Shown: piece after piece, positions 49,062 through 56,845 of the stretch
How positions within the stretch are numbered: the stretch's first letter is position 1
Layout of the letters: the number at the start of each line of letters is the position of its first letter
Assembly (NCBI GenBank): GCA_017525915.1
Contig: JAFXSC010000022.1
Coordinates: forward strand, 186,001-250,000
Direction of reading: 5' to 3'
DNA: 64,000 bases
DNA from: Ruminococcus sp.
GTDB lineage: Bacteria > Bacillota > Clostridia > Oscillospirales > Ruminococcaceae
Program-made: the position numbers and the translations under genes
Notes under the pieces: generated by a model
The model's input: only the letters and a program-made list of their open reading frames with translations
What the model was told of the DNA's origin: nothing
Databases searched by the model: none

Positions 49062-49963
49062 TAATTAAAAAAATACTTGCACAGACGCTCGCACTGACAA
49101 TCTGTGCTGCTGTAATGCCATTCCGTTTCAGCAGTTCTGCCGGAGCTGTTGATAACGGCGGAAATGAACCGGTACAGTCCGCTGAAGATACGGGAACTGA
49201 TAACCCGGAGTACATTGAGCATACGATTACTTTCCTCGATTTTGACGGCAAGGTAATGAAGAAGCTCGTTCTGCCCGAGGGTACAGCTATCGACTACACA
49301 AGCATTGATACCGAGAAGCTGCATTCCTTCCCGGACAAATATACCGAAAAGCGTTTCTATATGTGGGACAAGTCCCCGGAAACTGCCGATGAGGACATGA
49401 CTTTAAGGGCGCTTTATCAGTGCGCGACTATTGCACTCACAAAGACACCCGACACTTTGAGATATGCTGTCCACGAAGGCGAAGTCGATCTCGAAGGACT
49501 TTCTGTCTCGATAACTATTACCAACCAGACCCCTCAGCTTGACGAAAACGGACAGTATAAATTGGTTACGGCTGCCCCTATCGAAATAGGCAAAAGCTGT
49601 GTGGCTACCCCCTCGTCACTCACGGAAGCTTTCAAGGACGGAAATACTGCCGCCGATATACAGATCTACCCTATCGGTGAAACAAAGCCGATAGCCTCGT
49701 ATACTATCCATCTCGTTGAAAACCTCGGTGATATCAACGGCAACGGCAGAACAGATGCGCTCGATGCTTCTGCTCTTATGCGTAAATTCGCCGACCTATC
49801 AGAAGAAAATGCGGATTCCGCCAGCAAGGATATACTGCTCATCGGTGACATCAACGGCGACGGTAAGATCACCGCGGTCGATGCTTCCTATATCCTGAAA
49901 TACTACGCAGCGGTCTCCGCAGACAGTGCGCTCACATGGAACGACATCATCAAAATTAAGTAA
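49058..49963 (+). CDS. Secreted dockerin protein of unknown fold
   Basis: A 301-residue exported protein. The signal peptide is at about 1-30 (ending SSAGAVDN). A small beta-rich region (IEHTITFLDFDGKVMKKLVLPEGTAIDY, about 47-75, then FYMWDKSPETADEDMTLRALYQ) resembles the extracellular beta-grasp/InlB-type repeat pattern. A middle region of unknown fold follows (about 130-220). The C-terminal dockerin (about 222-295) has calcium loops LGDINGNGRTDALDASALM and IGDINGDGKITAVDASYILKYYAA. No catalytic motif is seen, so it may be a structural or binding cellulosome component. Its second dockerin helix is nearly the same as that of the transglutaminase-dockerin protein at 29088. Confidence 0.8.
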   Translation: MIIKKILAQTLALTICAAVMPFRFSSSAGAVDNGGNEPVQSAEDTGTDNPEYIEHTITFLDFDGKVMKKLVLPEGTAIDYTSIDTEKLHSFPDKYTEKRFYMWDKSPETADEDMTLRALYQCATIALTKTPDTLRYAVHEGEVDLEGLSVSITITNQTPQLDENGQYKLVTAAPIEIGKSCVATPSSLTEAFKDGNTAADIQIYPIGETKPIASYTIHLVENLGDINGNGRTDALDASALMRKFADLSEENADSASKDILLIGDINGDGKITAVDASYILKYYAAVSADSALTWNDIIKIK

Positions 49964-49988
49964 TTATTTTATTTATGCCGTTTTGCTA

Positions 49989-50017
49989 TTGAAATTATTT
50001 CCGTTCTGAGTTATAAT
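49989..50017 (+). promoter_or_regulatory. Promoter of glyA
   Basis: TTGAAA (49989-49994), a 17-base spacer and TATAAT (50012-50017). Confidence 0.75.
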
Positions 50018-50073
50018 AGAATAGTAATGCTCGTGCATGAATCATTTATCAATATCAAAGGAGTGCTTTTGCA

Positions 50074-51330
50074 ATGTATAATGACCTTATGGATTCTATC
50101 GGCTTCGTAAAGAGCTATGATCCCGCTGTCGGTGAGGCTATGGGCAAGGAGCTTGCCCGTCAGCAGAGAAATCTCGAGCTCATCGCAAGCGAAAATATCG
50201 TTTCCCCTGCTGTTATGGCTGCTATGGGCAGCGTTCTCACTAACAAGTATGCTGAGGGCTATCCCGGAAAGCGTTACTACGGCGGCTGCCAGTGCGTTGA
50301 CGAGGTTGAGGCTATCGCTATCGAGCGTGCCTGCAAACTCTTCGGTGCAAAGTTCGCAAACGTTCAGCCCCATTCCGGTGCCCAGGCTAATACTGCTGCT
50401 TATTTCGCTGTTCTCCAGCCCGGTGATACCGTTCTCGGTATGAGCCTTGCTGACGGCGGACACCTTACCCACGGTTCACCGGTTAACCTCTCCGGTAAGT
50501 ATTTCAACTTCGTTTCCTACGGTCTTGATGACGAGACTGAGATGATAAACTACGATGAAGTTTACAAGCTCGCTAACAAGAACAAGCCCAAGCTCATCGT
50601 TGCAGGCGCTTCAGCTTATCCGCGTGCTCTTGATTTCAAGCGTCTCTCTGAGATCGCAAGAGCTGTCGGCGCACTCCTTATGGTCGATATGGCTCATATC
50701 GCAGGTCTTGTTGCTGCCGGATGCCATGAGTCACCTGTTCCGTATGCTGATATTGTTACAACAACGACTCACAAAACTCTCCGCGGACCGAGAGGCGGTC
50801 TTATCCTCACCAACAATGAATTCCTCGCCAAGAAGATCAATTCCGCTATCTTCCCCGGCACACAGGGCGGTCCTCTGATGCACACTATCGCTGCTAAGGC
50901 TGTATGTTTCGGCGAAGCTCTCAAGCCTGAGTTCAAGGACTATCAGCAGAGAATAGTTGCAAACGCCAAGGCACTCGCTGACGGACTCCTCAAGAGAGGA
51001 TTCAACCTCGTTTCCGGCGGCACTGACAACCACCTCATGCTCGTTGACCTCCGTCCATTCAACATCACCGGCAAGGAGCTTGAGCACAGACTTGACGAGG
51101 TTTATATCACAGTTAACAAGAACGCTATCCACAATGACCCCGAGAAGCCCTTCGTAACAAGCGGTATCCGTATCGGTACTCCTGCTGTTACTACAAGAGG
51201 TCTCGGCATTGATGAAATGGAGAAGATCGCTGAGTACATCTACCTCTGCGCTACCGATTTCGAGAACAAGGCAGACGAGATCCGCGCAGGCGTAAACGCT
51301 ATCTGCGAGAAGTTCCCCCTCTACAAGTAA
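50074..51330 (+). CDS. glyA: Serine hydroxymethyltransferase
   Basis: Converts serine and tetrahydrofolate to glycine and methylene-tetrahydrofolate, using pyridoxal phosphate. The N-terminal [16 protein letters not shown], the [15 protein letters not shown] loop, [13 protein letters not shown], and the cofactor lysine motif [15 protein letters not shown] are present, with the 418-residue length normal. AAAGGAG precedes the ATG. It has its own promoter and terminator. Folate-linked one-carbon supply is the expected role. Very secure. Confidence 0.97.
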   Translation: MYNDLMDSIGFVKSYDPAVGEAMGKELARQQRNLELIASENIVSPAVMAAMGSVLTNKYAEGYPGKRYYGGCQCVDEVEAIAIERACKLFGAKFANVQPHSGAQANTAAYFAVLQPGDTVLGMSLADGGHLTHGSPVNLSGKYFNFVSYGLDDETEMINYDEVYKLANKNKPKLIVAGASAYPRALDFKRLSEIARAVGALLMVDMAHIAGLVAAGCHESPVPYADIVTTTTHKTLRGPRGGLILTNNEFLAKKINSAIFPGTQGGPLMHTIAAKAVCFGEALKPEFKDYQQRIVANAKALADGLLKRGFNLVSGGTDNHLMLVDLRPFNITGKELEHRLDEVYITVNKNAIHNDPEKPFVTSGIRIGTPAVTTRGLGIDEMEKIAEYIYLCATDFENKADEIRAGVNAICEKFPLYK

Positions 51331-51340
51331 GACGACCGAA

Positions 51341-51373
51341 AGGGACGGACAAGACTGTCCGTCCCTGTTTTTA
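51341..51373 (+). terminator. Terminator of glyA
   Basis: AGGGACGGACA and TGTCCGTCCCT form a perfect 11-bp stem with an AGAC loop, then GTTTTTAT. Confidence 0.87.
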
Positions 51374-51385
51374 TAGGAGAATGGT

Positions 51386-51883
51386 ATGATAAGAGCCCTC
51401 ACAAGTGATAATATCCACGAATGTGTGAAGCTCATCAGAACGAGCTTCCAGACCGTTGCGGACGAATTCGGCTTGACCAAGGAGAATGCGCCGCGGTTCA
51501 CTGCTTTTGCTGTTGACGAAGCCAAGATTCTGTTCTGGCTGGAAAAACAGCAGCGTGCTCTGATGGGCTATTACAGAGACGATAAGCTCGTAGGGTGCTA
51601 TAACCTCCTTATCGATGTTTACGAAGCTGAACTCGGAAGTCTTTGCGTACTTCCGGAGTACCGGCATTACGGCATAGGGAGCTGTCTGCTCTGCGACGCG
51701 GAAATACTCGCGAAGGATCTCGGGTGTGAGGTCATGAAGCTGAGCATTATCGAGGAGAATACTGTTCTGAGGAAGTGGTATGAGAGCTTCGGCTACGTCC
51801 ACACCGGCACGAAAAAATTAGACTTCTTCCCTTTCACCTGCGGATATATGGAAAAGGAACTGAACAAGGATGGTGAGTTATGA
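51386..51883 (+). CDS. GNAT N-acetyltransferase
   Basis: A 165-residue GCN5-related acetyltransferase. The N-terminal DNIHECVKLIRTSFQTVADEFG is followed by LGSLCVLPEYRHYGIGSCLLCDAEILAKDLG, whose R-HYGIGS loop is the acetyl-CoA site, and the C-terminal WYESFGYVHTGTKK. AGGAGAA precedes the ATG, which comes 14 bases after the glyA terminator. It overlaps the next gene by 4 bases. Substrate unknown. The fold assignment is strong. Confidence 0.85.
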   Translation: MIRALTSDNIHECVKLIRTSFQTVADEFGLTKENAPRFTAFAVDEAKILFWLEKQQRALMGYYRDDKLVGCYNLLIDVYEAELGSLCVLPEYRHYGIGSCLLCDAEILAKDLGCEVMKLSIIEENTVLRKWYESFGYVHTGTKKLDFFPFTCGYMEKELNKDGEL

Positions 51884-52905
51884 CAGATCTCGAAAAAACA
51901 TTTTATGTTATTCTCAGAAACGTGTACGAATACTGTGCGACACAGGCTATGTGCGGCGGAACTCCGCCCTCAGTTGACGAAGGCTTTTTCAGGTATACCG
52001 GAGAAAGATATCTTCTAAGAATGAAAAGCGGCGTAGGTTTCAGCGACTATGCTGTTCCGGACGATGCTGCGAATGATTTTATGGACTGGATAAAGCAAAA
52101 TCTTGATGAAAAGGCACCGCCTTTTATCGACACGATTTCCCTGCGCGGAAAACAGGAATACCACGCCTTTGCCAATATCGGAAGGGACGAATACTCTCTC
52201 GACCCGGAACGTCTGAGAGAGACGATGAACAGTCTCCGTGAAAAATGCAGCGGCCCGATGTCTGCGCGCGAATGCTACAATTATCTTCACCCTCAGCCTG
52301 CACCGTTAGAGGAGGATTTCAGGACATTCTCAGTTGCACACGCGCTCTGTACTCCTCCCCATAACTACACTCTTCCCTGTCCGCCCCCGGAGAATTACAA
52401 GAGCTGTCTCAGCAACAAAAGCGGAAAAGCCTATATCATACTCTGGCACAATAGCAAAAAGCTCTCCTGCGATATCCCAGACGAGGTTATCCCGTACATA
52501 AAGGAACAACTCAGAGAGCTGACCCAAAAAACTGCTGAGCCATACAACATTCCCGGTGACTGGTACGCAAGGGTGCAAATCGACAATAGTAAGCTGGAAT
52601 ATTCTGTTGACCCTATCGCCGCGATACAGTTTCTCCGCGATGCAGCCGGAAAGTGCGGTCTGGAGCTCGATTCGCTCGAAAATCCGGATATGACAAATGA
52701 AGAAAGAAAGGCAGCTTCGCCGTTCCTCATCCACAATAATATGTTCATGGTAAATTCAGATAAAATGGGATTGTCGAGCACTGCTCCGGCTCAGTTAACC
52801 GAACCGGAAGTGATACCCGAAAACGGCTGGAAATGCCCTCAGTGTGAACATATCTGCACAGGAAAATACTGCCCTGAATGCGGAAGTCAAAGACCTGCTG
52901 ACTAA
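51880..52905 (+). CDS. Hypothetical protein with C-terminal zinc ribbon
   Basis: Unrecognised 341-residue protein. Two similar-looking halves occur: residues about 1-110 and 150-255 each contain a FDI/FADIS-like strand then DYSVDP/EYSLDPE (GRDEYSLDPERLRE and NSKLEYSVDPIAAIQ), suggesting an internal duplication. The C terminus (about 308-338) is a zinc ribbon with WKCPQCEHICTGKYCPECGSQ. No signal peptide or membrane segment. It overlaps the acetyltransferase gene by 4 bases. Zinc ribbons of this kind recur in this window (35104, 36274, 60532). Function unknown. Confidence 0.65.
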   Translation: MTDLEKTFYVILRNVYEYCATQAMCGGTPPSVDEGFFRYTGERYLLRMKSGVGFSDYAVPDDAANDFMDWIKQNLDEKAPPFIDTISLRGKQEYHAFANIGRDEYSLDPERLRETMNSLREKCSGPMSARECYNYLHPQPAPLEEDFRTFSVAHALCTPPHNYTLPCPPPENYKSCLSNKSGKAYIILWHNSKKLSCDIPDEVIPYIKEQLRELTQKTAEPYNIPGDWYARVQIDNSKLEYSVDPIAAIQFLRDAAGKCGLELDSLENPDMTNEERKAASPFLIHNNMFMVNSDKMGLSSTAPAQLTEPEVIPENGWKCPQCEHICTGKYCPECGSQRPAD

Positions 52906-52917
52906 AAGGAGTATGAT

Positions 52918-53571
52918 ATGCAAACATCTGAAAGCTTTGGTCTGAGTGCGCTCCTCTCCTTCTCAGGAGGATTGCAGGACGCTTATACCTACAACGTCAG
53001 AGGCGGTGTCTTTGCCAATGCACAGACCGGAAATGTTGTCCTGATGAGCCAGAGCTTCATGCTCGGCAACCGGTACACCGCACTGCGGTATATGTTTCCG
53101 CTCATCGCATTTGCACTCGGCATTTTTATCGCTGAAAGGATAGAAAACAAATTCAAAAACAGCACTCGCCTGCACTGGCGGCAGATAATTCTCCTGCTGG
53201 AGATGATAGCGCTGACGGTAGTCGGAGCTCTGCCGGCAGAGCTCAATATGGCTGCAAATGTACTGGTATCTTTCTCGTGCGCGATGCAGGTGCAGACCTT
53301 CCGTACCGTCAAAGGTTACGGTTACGCAAGCACAATGTGCATCGGCAATCTCAGAAGCGGTACCGCAAGCTTCTCCCAGTACCTCAGGACGAGGGACAGG
53401 GACGCTCTCAGCAAGGCGCTGCACTTCTTCGGGATAATACTATTCTTCTCGATAGGCGCCGGCACAGGCGGAGTTCTCTCAATGCATCTCGGCGCAGTAA
53501 CAATATGGATATCCGTCGTATTGCTGCTTGCAGTAGCCATTATGATGATCCAAAAATACGCTAAAGAATAA
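52918..53571 (+). CDS. YoaK/DUF1275-family membrane protein
   Basis: A 217-residue protein with about six membrane segments. The N-terminal LLSFSGGLQDAYTYNVRGGVFANAQTGNVVLM pattern is the hallmark of DUF1275 (YoaK). MQVQTFRTVKGYGYASTMCIGNLRSG in the fourth segment is also conserved. The family resembles small transporters and has no established substrate. An AAAGGAG site precedes the ATG, and it lies between a zinc-ribbon gene and rarA with short gaps, so it may share their transcript. Confidence 0.85.
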   Translation: MQTSESFGLSALLSFSGGLQDAYTYNVRGGVFANAQTGNVVLMSQSFMLGNRYTALRYMFPLIAFALGIFIAERIENKFKNSTRLHWRQIILLLEMIALTVVGALPAELNMAANVLVSFSCAMQVQTFRTVKGYGYASTMCIGNLRSGTASFSQYLRTRDRDALSKALHFFGIILFFSIGAGTGGVLSMHLGAVTIWISVVLLLAVAIMMIQKYAKE

Positions 53572-53581
53572 GGAGGCAGCT

Positions 53582-54853
53582 ATGTCCGCACCGTTAGCTG
53601 ATAAGATACGCCCTAAATCTCTTGCCGATGTTGTCGGTCAGGAACATATCCTTGCACCTGGAAAGCCCCTGCGCCGTATCATTGAGAGCGGCACGGTCCC
53701 GAATATGATATTCTACGGACCTTCCGGCGTCGGGAAGACCACCGTTGCGCGTATAATTGCCGAGAACTGCGGTATGTCGCTGTACAGGCTCAACGGCACG
53801 AACGCTTCTATTTCCGATATCAAGGACGTTGTAGCTGACATCGGAACATTCGGCAGCGAAAACGGTATCCTGCTCTATCTCGATGAGATCCAGTACCTCA
53901 ATAAAAAGCAGCAGCAGAGCCTTCTCGAATACATCGAGAACGGCGATATAACGATGATCGCCTCCACTACTGAAAATCCGTATTTTGCGGTGTATAACGC
54001 CGTTATCAGCCGCAGTACAGTTTTTGAGTTCAAGCCCGTCAGCGCTGAACAGCTTGTTCCGGCTATACGACGCGCTTTTGCAATTATCTCTGAGGAAAAC
54101 AGCTGTGAGATAATCGCGGACGATGACATTATTAAAACGATCGCCTATAACTGCGGCGGTGATGTCCGCAAGGCGATGAATACCGCCGAGCTCGCTGTTC
54201 TCTGCGGTGAGGCTTCCGACGGAAAGATTACTGTCACCGCGGATTCCCTCAGTATCCTCGCTCAGAGGAGCAATATGCGCTACGACCGTGACGGTGACCA
54301 GCATTACGACATACTTTCGGCGTTCCACAAGTCCGTCCGCGGCTCTGACGAGAATGCTGCACTCCACTACGCTGCACGTCTGCTCGAAGCAGGAGATATA
54401 ATCTCGCTGTGCCGGCGTATGCTCTGCATCGCCTCTGAGGACATCGGTCTCGCTTACCCTATGGCTGTTCCGATAGTAAAAGCCTGCGTGGACTCCGCAC
54501 TTCAGCTCGGACTTCCGGAAGCAAGACTTCCTATCGCTGAGGCGATAATCCTCATGGCTACCGCACCGAAGTCAAACAGCGCCTACATGGCTATAAATGC
54601 AGCTATCGCCGATCTCAGAAACTGCGATGCCCTTGATTTCCCCCGCCATCTCCAGAACGTACACCTTGACGGGAAGGGCGCAGAAGTCGTCGGTCAGCAT
54701 TACAAATATCCTCACGATTATCCGAATCACTATGTACGTCAGCAGTACCTTCCGGACGCTCTTGCCGGACACGTTTACTATGAGTTTGGTGACAACAAGC
54801 AGGAGCAGTCTGCAAAACAATACCGCCAGAAGCTGCTCGAAAGTCTGAAATAA
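53582..54853 (+). CDS. rarA: Replication-associated recombination protein RarA (MgsA)
   Basis: A 423-residue AAA+ ATPase related to clamp-loader and RuvB proteins, which acts at stalled replication forks. The N-terminal PLADKIRPKSLADVVGQEHIL is typical; Walker A is GPSGVGKTTVARI, Walker B LLYLDEIQYLNKKQQQ, and sensor 1 MIASTTENPYF. The arginine-rich sensor 2 region CGGDVRKAMNTAE and the C-terminal tetramerisation part (PIAEAIILMATAPKSNSAY) are present. GGAGG precedes the ATG. A bidirectional terminator follows at 54861. Very secure. Confidence 0.95.
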   Translation: MSAPLADKIRPKSLADVVGQEHILAPGKPLRRIIESGTVPNMIFYGPSGVGKTTVARIIAENCGMSLYRLNGTNASISDIKDVVADIGTFGSENGILLYLDEIQYLNKKQQQSLLEYIENGDITMIASTTENPYFAVYNAVISRSTVFEFKPVSAEQLVPAIRRAFAIISEENSCEIIADDDIIKTIAYNCGGDVRKAMNTAELAVLCGEASDGKITVTADSLSILAQRSNMRYDRDGDQHYDILSAFHKSVRGSDENAALHYAARLLEAGDIISLCRRMLCIASEDIGLAYPMAVPIVKACVDSALQLGLPEARLPIAEAIILMATAPKSNSAYMAINAAIADLRNCDALDFPRHLQNVHLDGKGAEVVGQHYKYPHDYPNHYVRQQYLPDALAGHVYYEFGDNKQEQSAKQYRQKLLESLK

Positions 54854-54854
54854 C

Positions 54855-54892
54855 AAAAACAAGCCCCGAGGGACAATCGGGGCTTTTATAAT
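54855..54892. terminator. Bidirectional terminator (rarA / large ncRNA)
   Basis: AAGCCCCGA and TCGGGGCTT arms with a 7-base loop. TTTATAATA follows rightward and TGTTTTTG follows leftward, so it can end both rarA and the minus-strand transcript. Confidence 0.82.
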
Positions 54893-55493
54893 ATTCAATT
54901 TTTCGATTTTAAGCGACTTTCATCACTTAGCTAAGTATCCTGTTGGACTCACTCCTTTACTATCAAGGATTCTTGTAATACCTCATTTTCATCATAGTAC
55001 CACATTCTTTCCTAAGTAATTGAGCAAATTATTATCTCATCGGACTCACCTTATTACTTAAATTTTTCCGACCGCTTCCGGAATTCCACGCGCAGCAGCC
55101 GTTAAACTGAATAAAGCACTAAATTCTCATTGGACTCAACCTTTACCATTTATTTCACGAATGATATATCTAAAGACTCATTGTCGAAATTTCAGATAAT
55201 CCTGTATCCAAATTGAGTTTAGACATGAAGCCGTTTCAAGTCAGCAATGCGTCCGCTTTTCAACTGAATATTCGTCTGTTTCATCAGATAAACCGGAACA
55301 AGCCGAAGCCTATATTCCCTAAATCAGAATTCAATCAATCAGCGAGCCCGCCGGCTTCACGCTGCTGTCCGATAGTTTCTTCCATTGGACTCACACTCCC
55401 TTCCGCGTTTAATCATTTACATTGAGGCTCGCACCTCAGTCCAAGTAAATCCAGCTTGGAGAGCCTCATCAACTTTGGCTCTTCCTTATCTCT
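54856..55493 (-). ncRNA. Probable large structured noncoding RNA, about 640 nt
   Basis: A stretch of roughly 800 bases with no convincing protein gene. It has a consensus leftward promoter (TTGACA-17-TATTAT, 55500-55528) and a terminator at its far end. The transcript has successive 5' hairpins (AGAGCC/GGCTCT, TCCAAG/CTTGGA, TGAGG/CCTCA). It also has four copies of a TGAGTCCRAYRRGA box (reading leftward at 55393, 55138, 55048 and 54951), usually preceded by AAGG. Short segments complementary to these boxes lie at 55438-55444, 55367-55372 and 55206-55211. Size and architecture recall OLE, ROOL or GOLLD-class RNAs, but I cannot match a class from memory. Ends are estimates. Confidence 0.6.
54943..55393 (-). 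repeat. Four dispersed TTGGACTCA / TCGGACTCA boxes
   Basis: Plus-strand positions 54943-54951, 55040-55048, 55130-55138 and 55385-55393; a degenerate fifth (AGACTCA) is at 55174-55180. Spacings are 97, 90 and 255, so they are not a regular array. Confidence 0.75.
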
Positions 55494-55499
55494 GTTTAT

Positions 55500-55528
55500 A
55501 TAATACCACATCATTTGGCAAATGTCAA
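55500..55528 (-). promoter_or_regulatory. Promoter of the large noncoding RNA
   Basis: Read leftward: TTGACA (55523-55528), a 17-base spacer, TATTAT (55500-55505). Confidence 0.75.
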
Positions 55529-55639
55529 TAGTATTTTTGCAGATACTACTATATTTTAGTATAAATCAGCGCATCAACCAAATGATCAGGCCACATTTGC
55601 AGCAGAGTGCACAAAAGGAACGGTTACTTATATTACCTC

Positions 55640-55668
55640 TTGCTTTTTGCAGACTTTCATTGTATAAT
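55640..55668 (+). promoter_or_regulatory. Promoter of the DUF1292 gene
   Basis: TTGCTT (55640-55645), a 17-base spacer and TATAAT (55663-55668). Confidence 0.65.
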
Positions 55669-55718
55669 TAGTTTGTACTCAATACATTATAAAGGCTTTA
55701 GCCGGATTGGAGATAACT

Positions 55719-56012
55719 ATGTCAGATATGAACGATTACACTCCCGAACTCATCGAGCTTGTGGACAACGACGGCAACAAGAAGGTATTCGAGATCATTG
55801 ACGCAGACGAGATCGACGGTGAATACTACTACTGCATGATCCCTTCCGTCGAGGACGAAGACTTCCTTGAGGAGGACTGCGACATCGTGATACTCAAAAC
55901 CATCGAAGAGGACGGCGAGGAGATACTTGCATCAATAGATGACGACGATGAATACGACAGGGTATCCGCATATTTTATTGAGCGCATAAAGGAAGCCTTC
56001 GACGAAGAGTGA
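55719..56012 (+). CDS. DUF1292 acidic protein (YrzB-like)
   Basis: A 97-residue very acidic protein of the DUF1292 family. The hallmarks are IELVDNDGNKKVFEIIDADEIDGEYYYCMIP and DIVILKTIEEDGEEILASIDDDDEYDRV (given in outline). Its Bacillus relative YrzB lies near yrrL and yrrK and has no defined role. Start at ATG 55719, after GGAGATAACT; the frame is open 12 bases further. Here it sits between two noncoding RNA regions, not in the usual yrzL-yrrK-yrzB order. The family call is good and the function unknown. Confidence 0.82.
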   Translation: MSDMNDYTPELIELVDNDGNKKVFEIIDADEIDGEYYYCMIPSVEDEDFLEEDCDIVILKTIEEDGEEILASIDDDDEYDRVSAYFIERIKEAFDEE

Positions 56013-56054
56013 TAAATTGTAACCAAAATTTCACAAAAATACATAAAAAAAGTA

Positions 56055-56083
56055 TTGATTTTTTGAAAAGACTGTGTTATAAT
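56055..56083 (+). promoter_or_regulatory. Promoter of 6S RNA
   Basis: TTGATT (56055-56060), a 17-base spacer and TATAAT (56078-56083), 7 bases before the predicted RNA start. Confidence 0.7.
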
Positions 56084-56089
56084 ATATAC

Positions 56090-56287
56090 AACAAGTAAAT
56101 AATCTGCCTTGTTCGGTGAAATATAGTTCATTTGATCCAACACATTTTTTAAGGGAATTCAGCTCCGTGTGCGGACTGCAGACCTCCCGCCCTGCGGAAG
56201 AAGGGAGCGAGAAACACTCGGGCGTTTACCCACCTGCTGAGTGCGGGTTTCATTCACTATATGACGGCAAGGCGGATATTTTTTGCC
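56090..56287 (+). ncRNA. ssrS: 6S RNA
   Basis: About 198 nt between a strong promoter and a T-run. ATCTGCCTTG (56102-56111) pairs with CAAGGCGGAT (56268-56277), giving the 10-bp closing stem expected of 6S RNA. The 5' TGTTCG just inside the stem, and ACGGCA just before its 3' arm, match the conserved 6S junction (compare GATGTTCGCAAG and GCGGCATCTCGG in Escherichia coli, from memory). The interior has long paired arms and a likely open central bubble that would mimic promoter DNA. 6S RNA sequesters the housekeeping RNA polymerase when growth slows. No open frame here has a ribosome binding site. Confidence 0.82.
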
Positions 56288-56296
56288 AAAAAACAA

Positions 56297-56320
56297 GCGG
56301 CGAGCTGTAAAGCTCGCCGC
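56297..56320. terminator. Terminator between 6S RNA and nrdG
   Basis: GCGGCGAGCT and AGCTCGCCGC form a perfect 10-bp stem with a GTAA loop. Leftward it is followed by TTGTTTTTTGG, so it mainly ends nrdDG. Confidence 0.82.
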
Positions 56321-56335
56321 ATATTTATTTGCAGA

Positions 56336-56836
56336 TCATAATTCAGTTTCTACTGCCCTGCCGGCTGACATACTCGCTTTACAGTCTAAGCAGCGCTGAT
56401 TGCGGCTGCCGCGGAAGTGTATCTCCCAGTCCTTCTGTGCAAGTATGAACGGTCCGTCGATGAGTATATCCGTCACATCGAGCAGAGATTTCCAGCCGTT
56501 GCTTTCGCGGTTCTCCCAAAGCTTTTCAAAGGTATAGCCGGTATATGTTACTATATTCAGCCCGAGCGCCTTTATCTGACTGCCGAGGTATGCAAGAGCC
56601 TCAGCCTGACAGAACGGCTCTCCCCCGCTGAACGTTACGCCGTCAAGCAGCGGATTGCCCTTTATCTTCGCAATGAGCTCGTCCGTATCCACAACAGTTC
56701 CGCCGGTGAAGTCATGTGTCTGCGGATTGTGGCAGCCCTCACAGTTGTGAGGGCAGCCCTGTGTAAATATCGTAAACCTTATTCCCGGTCCGTCAACTAT
56801 CGAATCATTGACGGTGCCGGCGATCCTGATATCCAT
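56336..56836 (-). CDS. nrdG: Anaerobic ribonucleotide reductase activase
   Basis: A 166-residue radical S-adenosylmethionine enzyme that installs the glycyl radical on NrdD. The iron-sulfur motif is CPHNCEGC (C28, C32, C35) within GIRFTIFTQGCPHNCEGCHN, followed by VTFSGGEPFCQAEALAYLG and FHFRGSRNQRC-like IHFRGSRNQRC. The gene lies 9 bases after nrdD and ends at a strong terminator. It could also act on the stand-alone NrdD-tail protein at 41690-41953, as PflA acts on YfiD; that is inference. Very secure. Confidence 0.95.
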   Translation of the reverse strand: MDIRIAGTVNDSIVDGPGIRFTIFTQGCPHNCEGCHNPQTHDFTGGTVVDTDELIAKIKGNPLLDGVTFSGGEPFCQAEALAYLGSQIKALGLNIVTYTGYTFEKLWENRESNGWKSLLDVTDILIDGPFILAQKDWEIHFRGSRNQRCLDCKASMSAGRAVETEL

Positions 56837-56845
56837 TATATCACC

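Noticed and set aside
54943-55393. Repeated TTGGACTCA boxes as a CRISPR array
   Set aside because: Repeat units are only 9 to 15 bases, spacings are 97, 90 and 255, and no cas genes are near.
55213-55425. 70-residue open frame on the plus strand inside the 0.8 kb gene-free region
   Set aside because: No ribosome binding site, no recognisable protein features, and it opposes a strong minus-strand promoter.
56116-56310. 64-residue open frame after DUF1292
   Set aside because: It lies within the 6S RNA, crosses its closing stem, and has no ribosome binding site.
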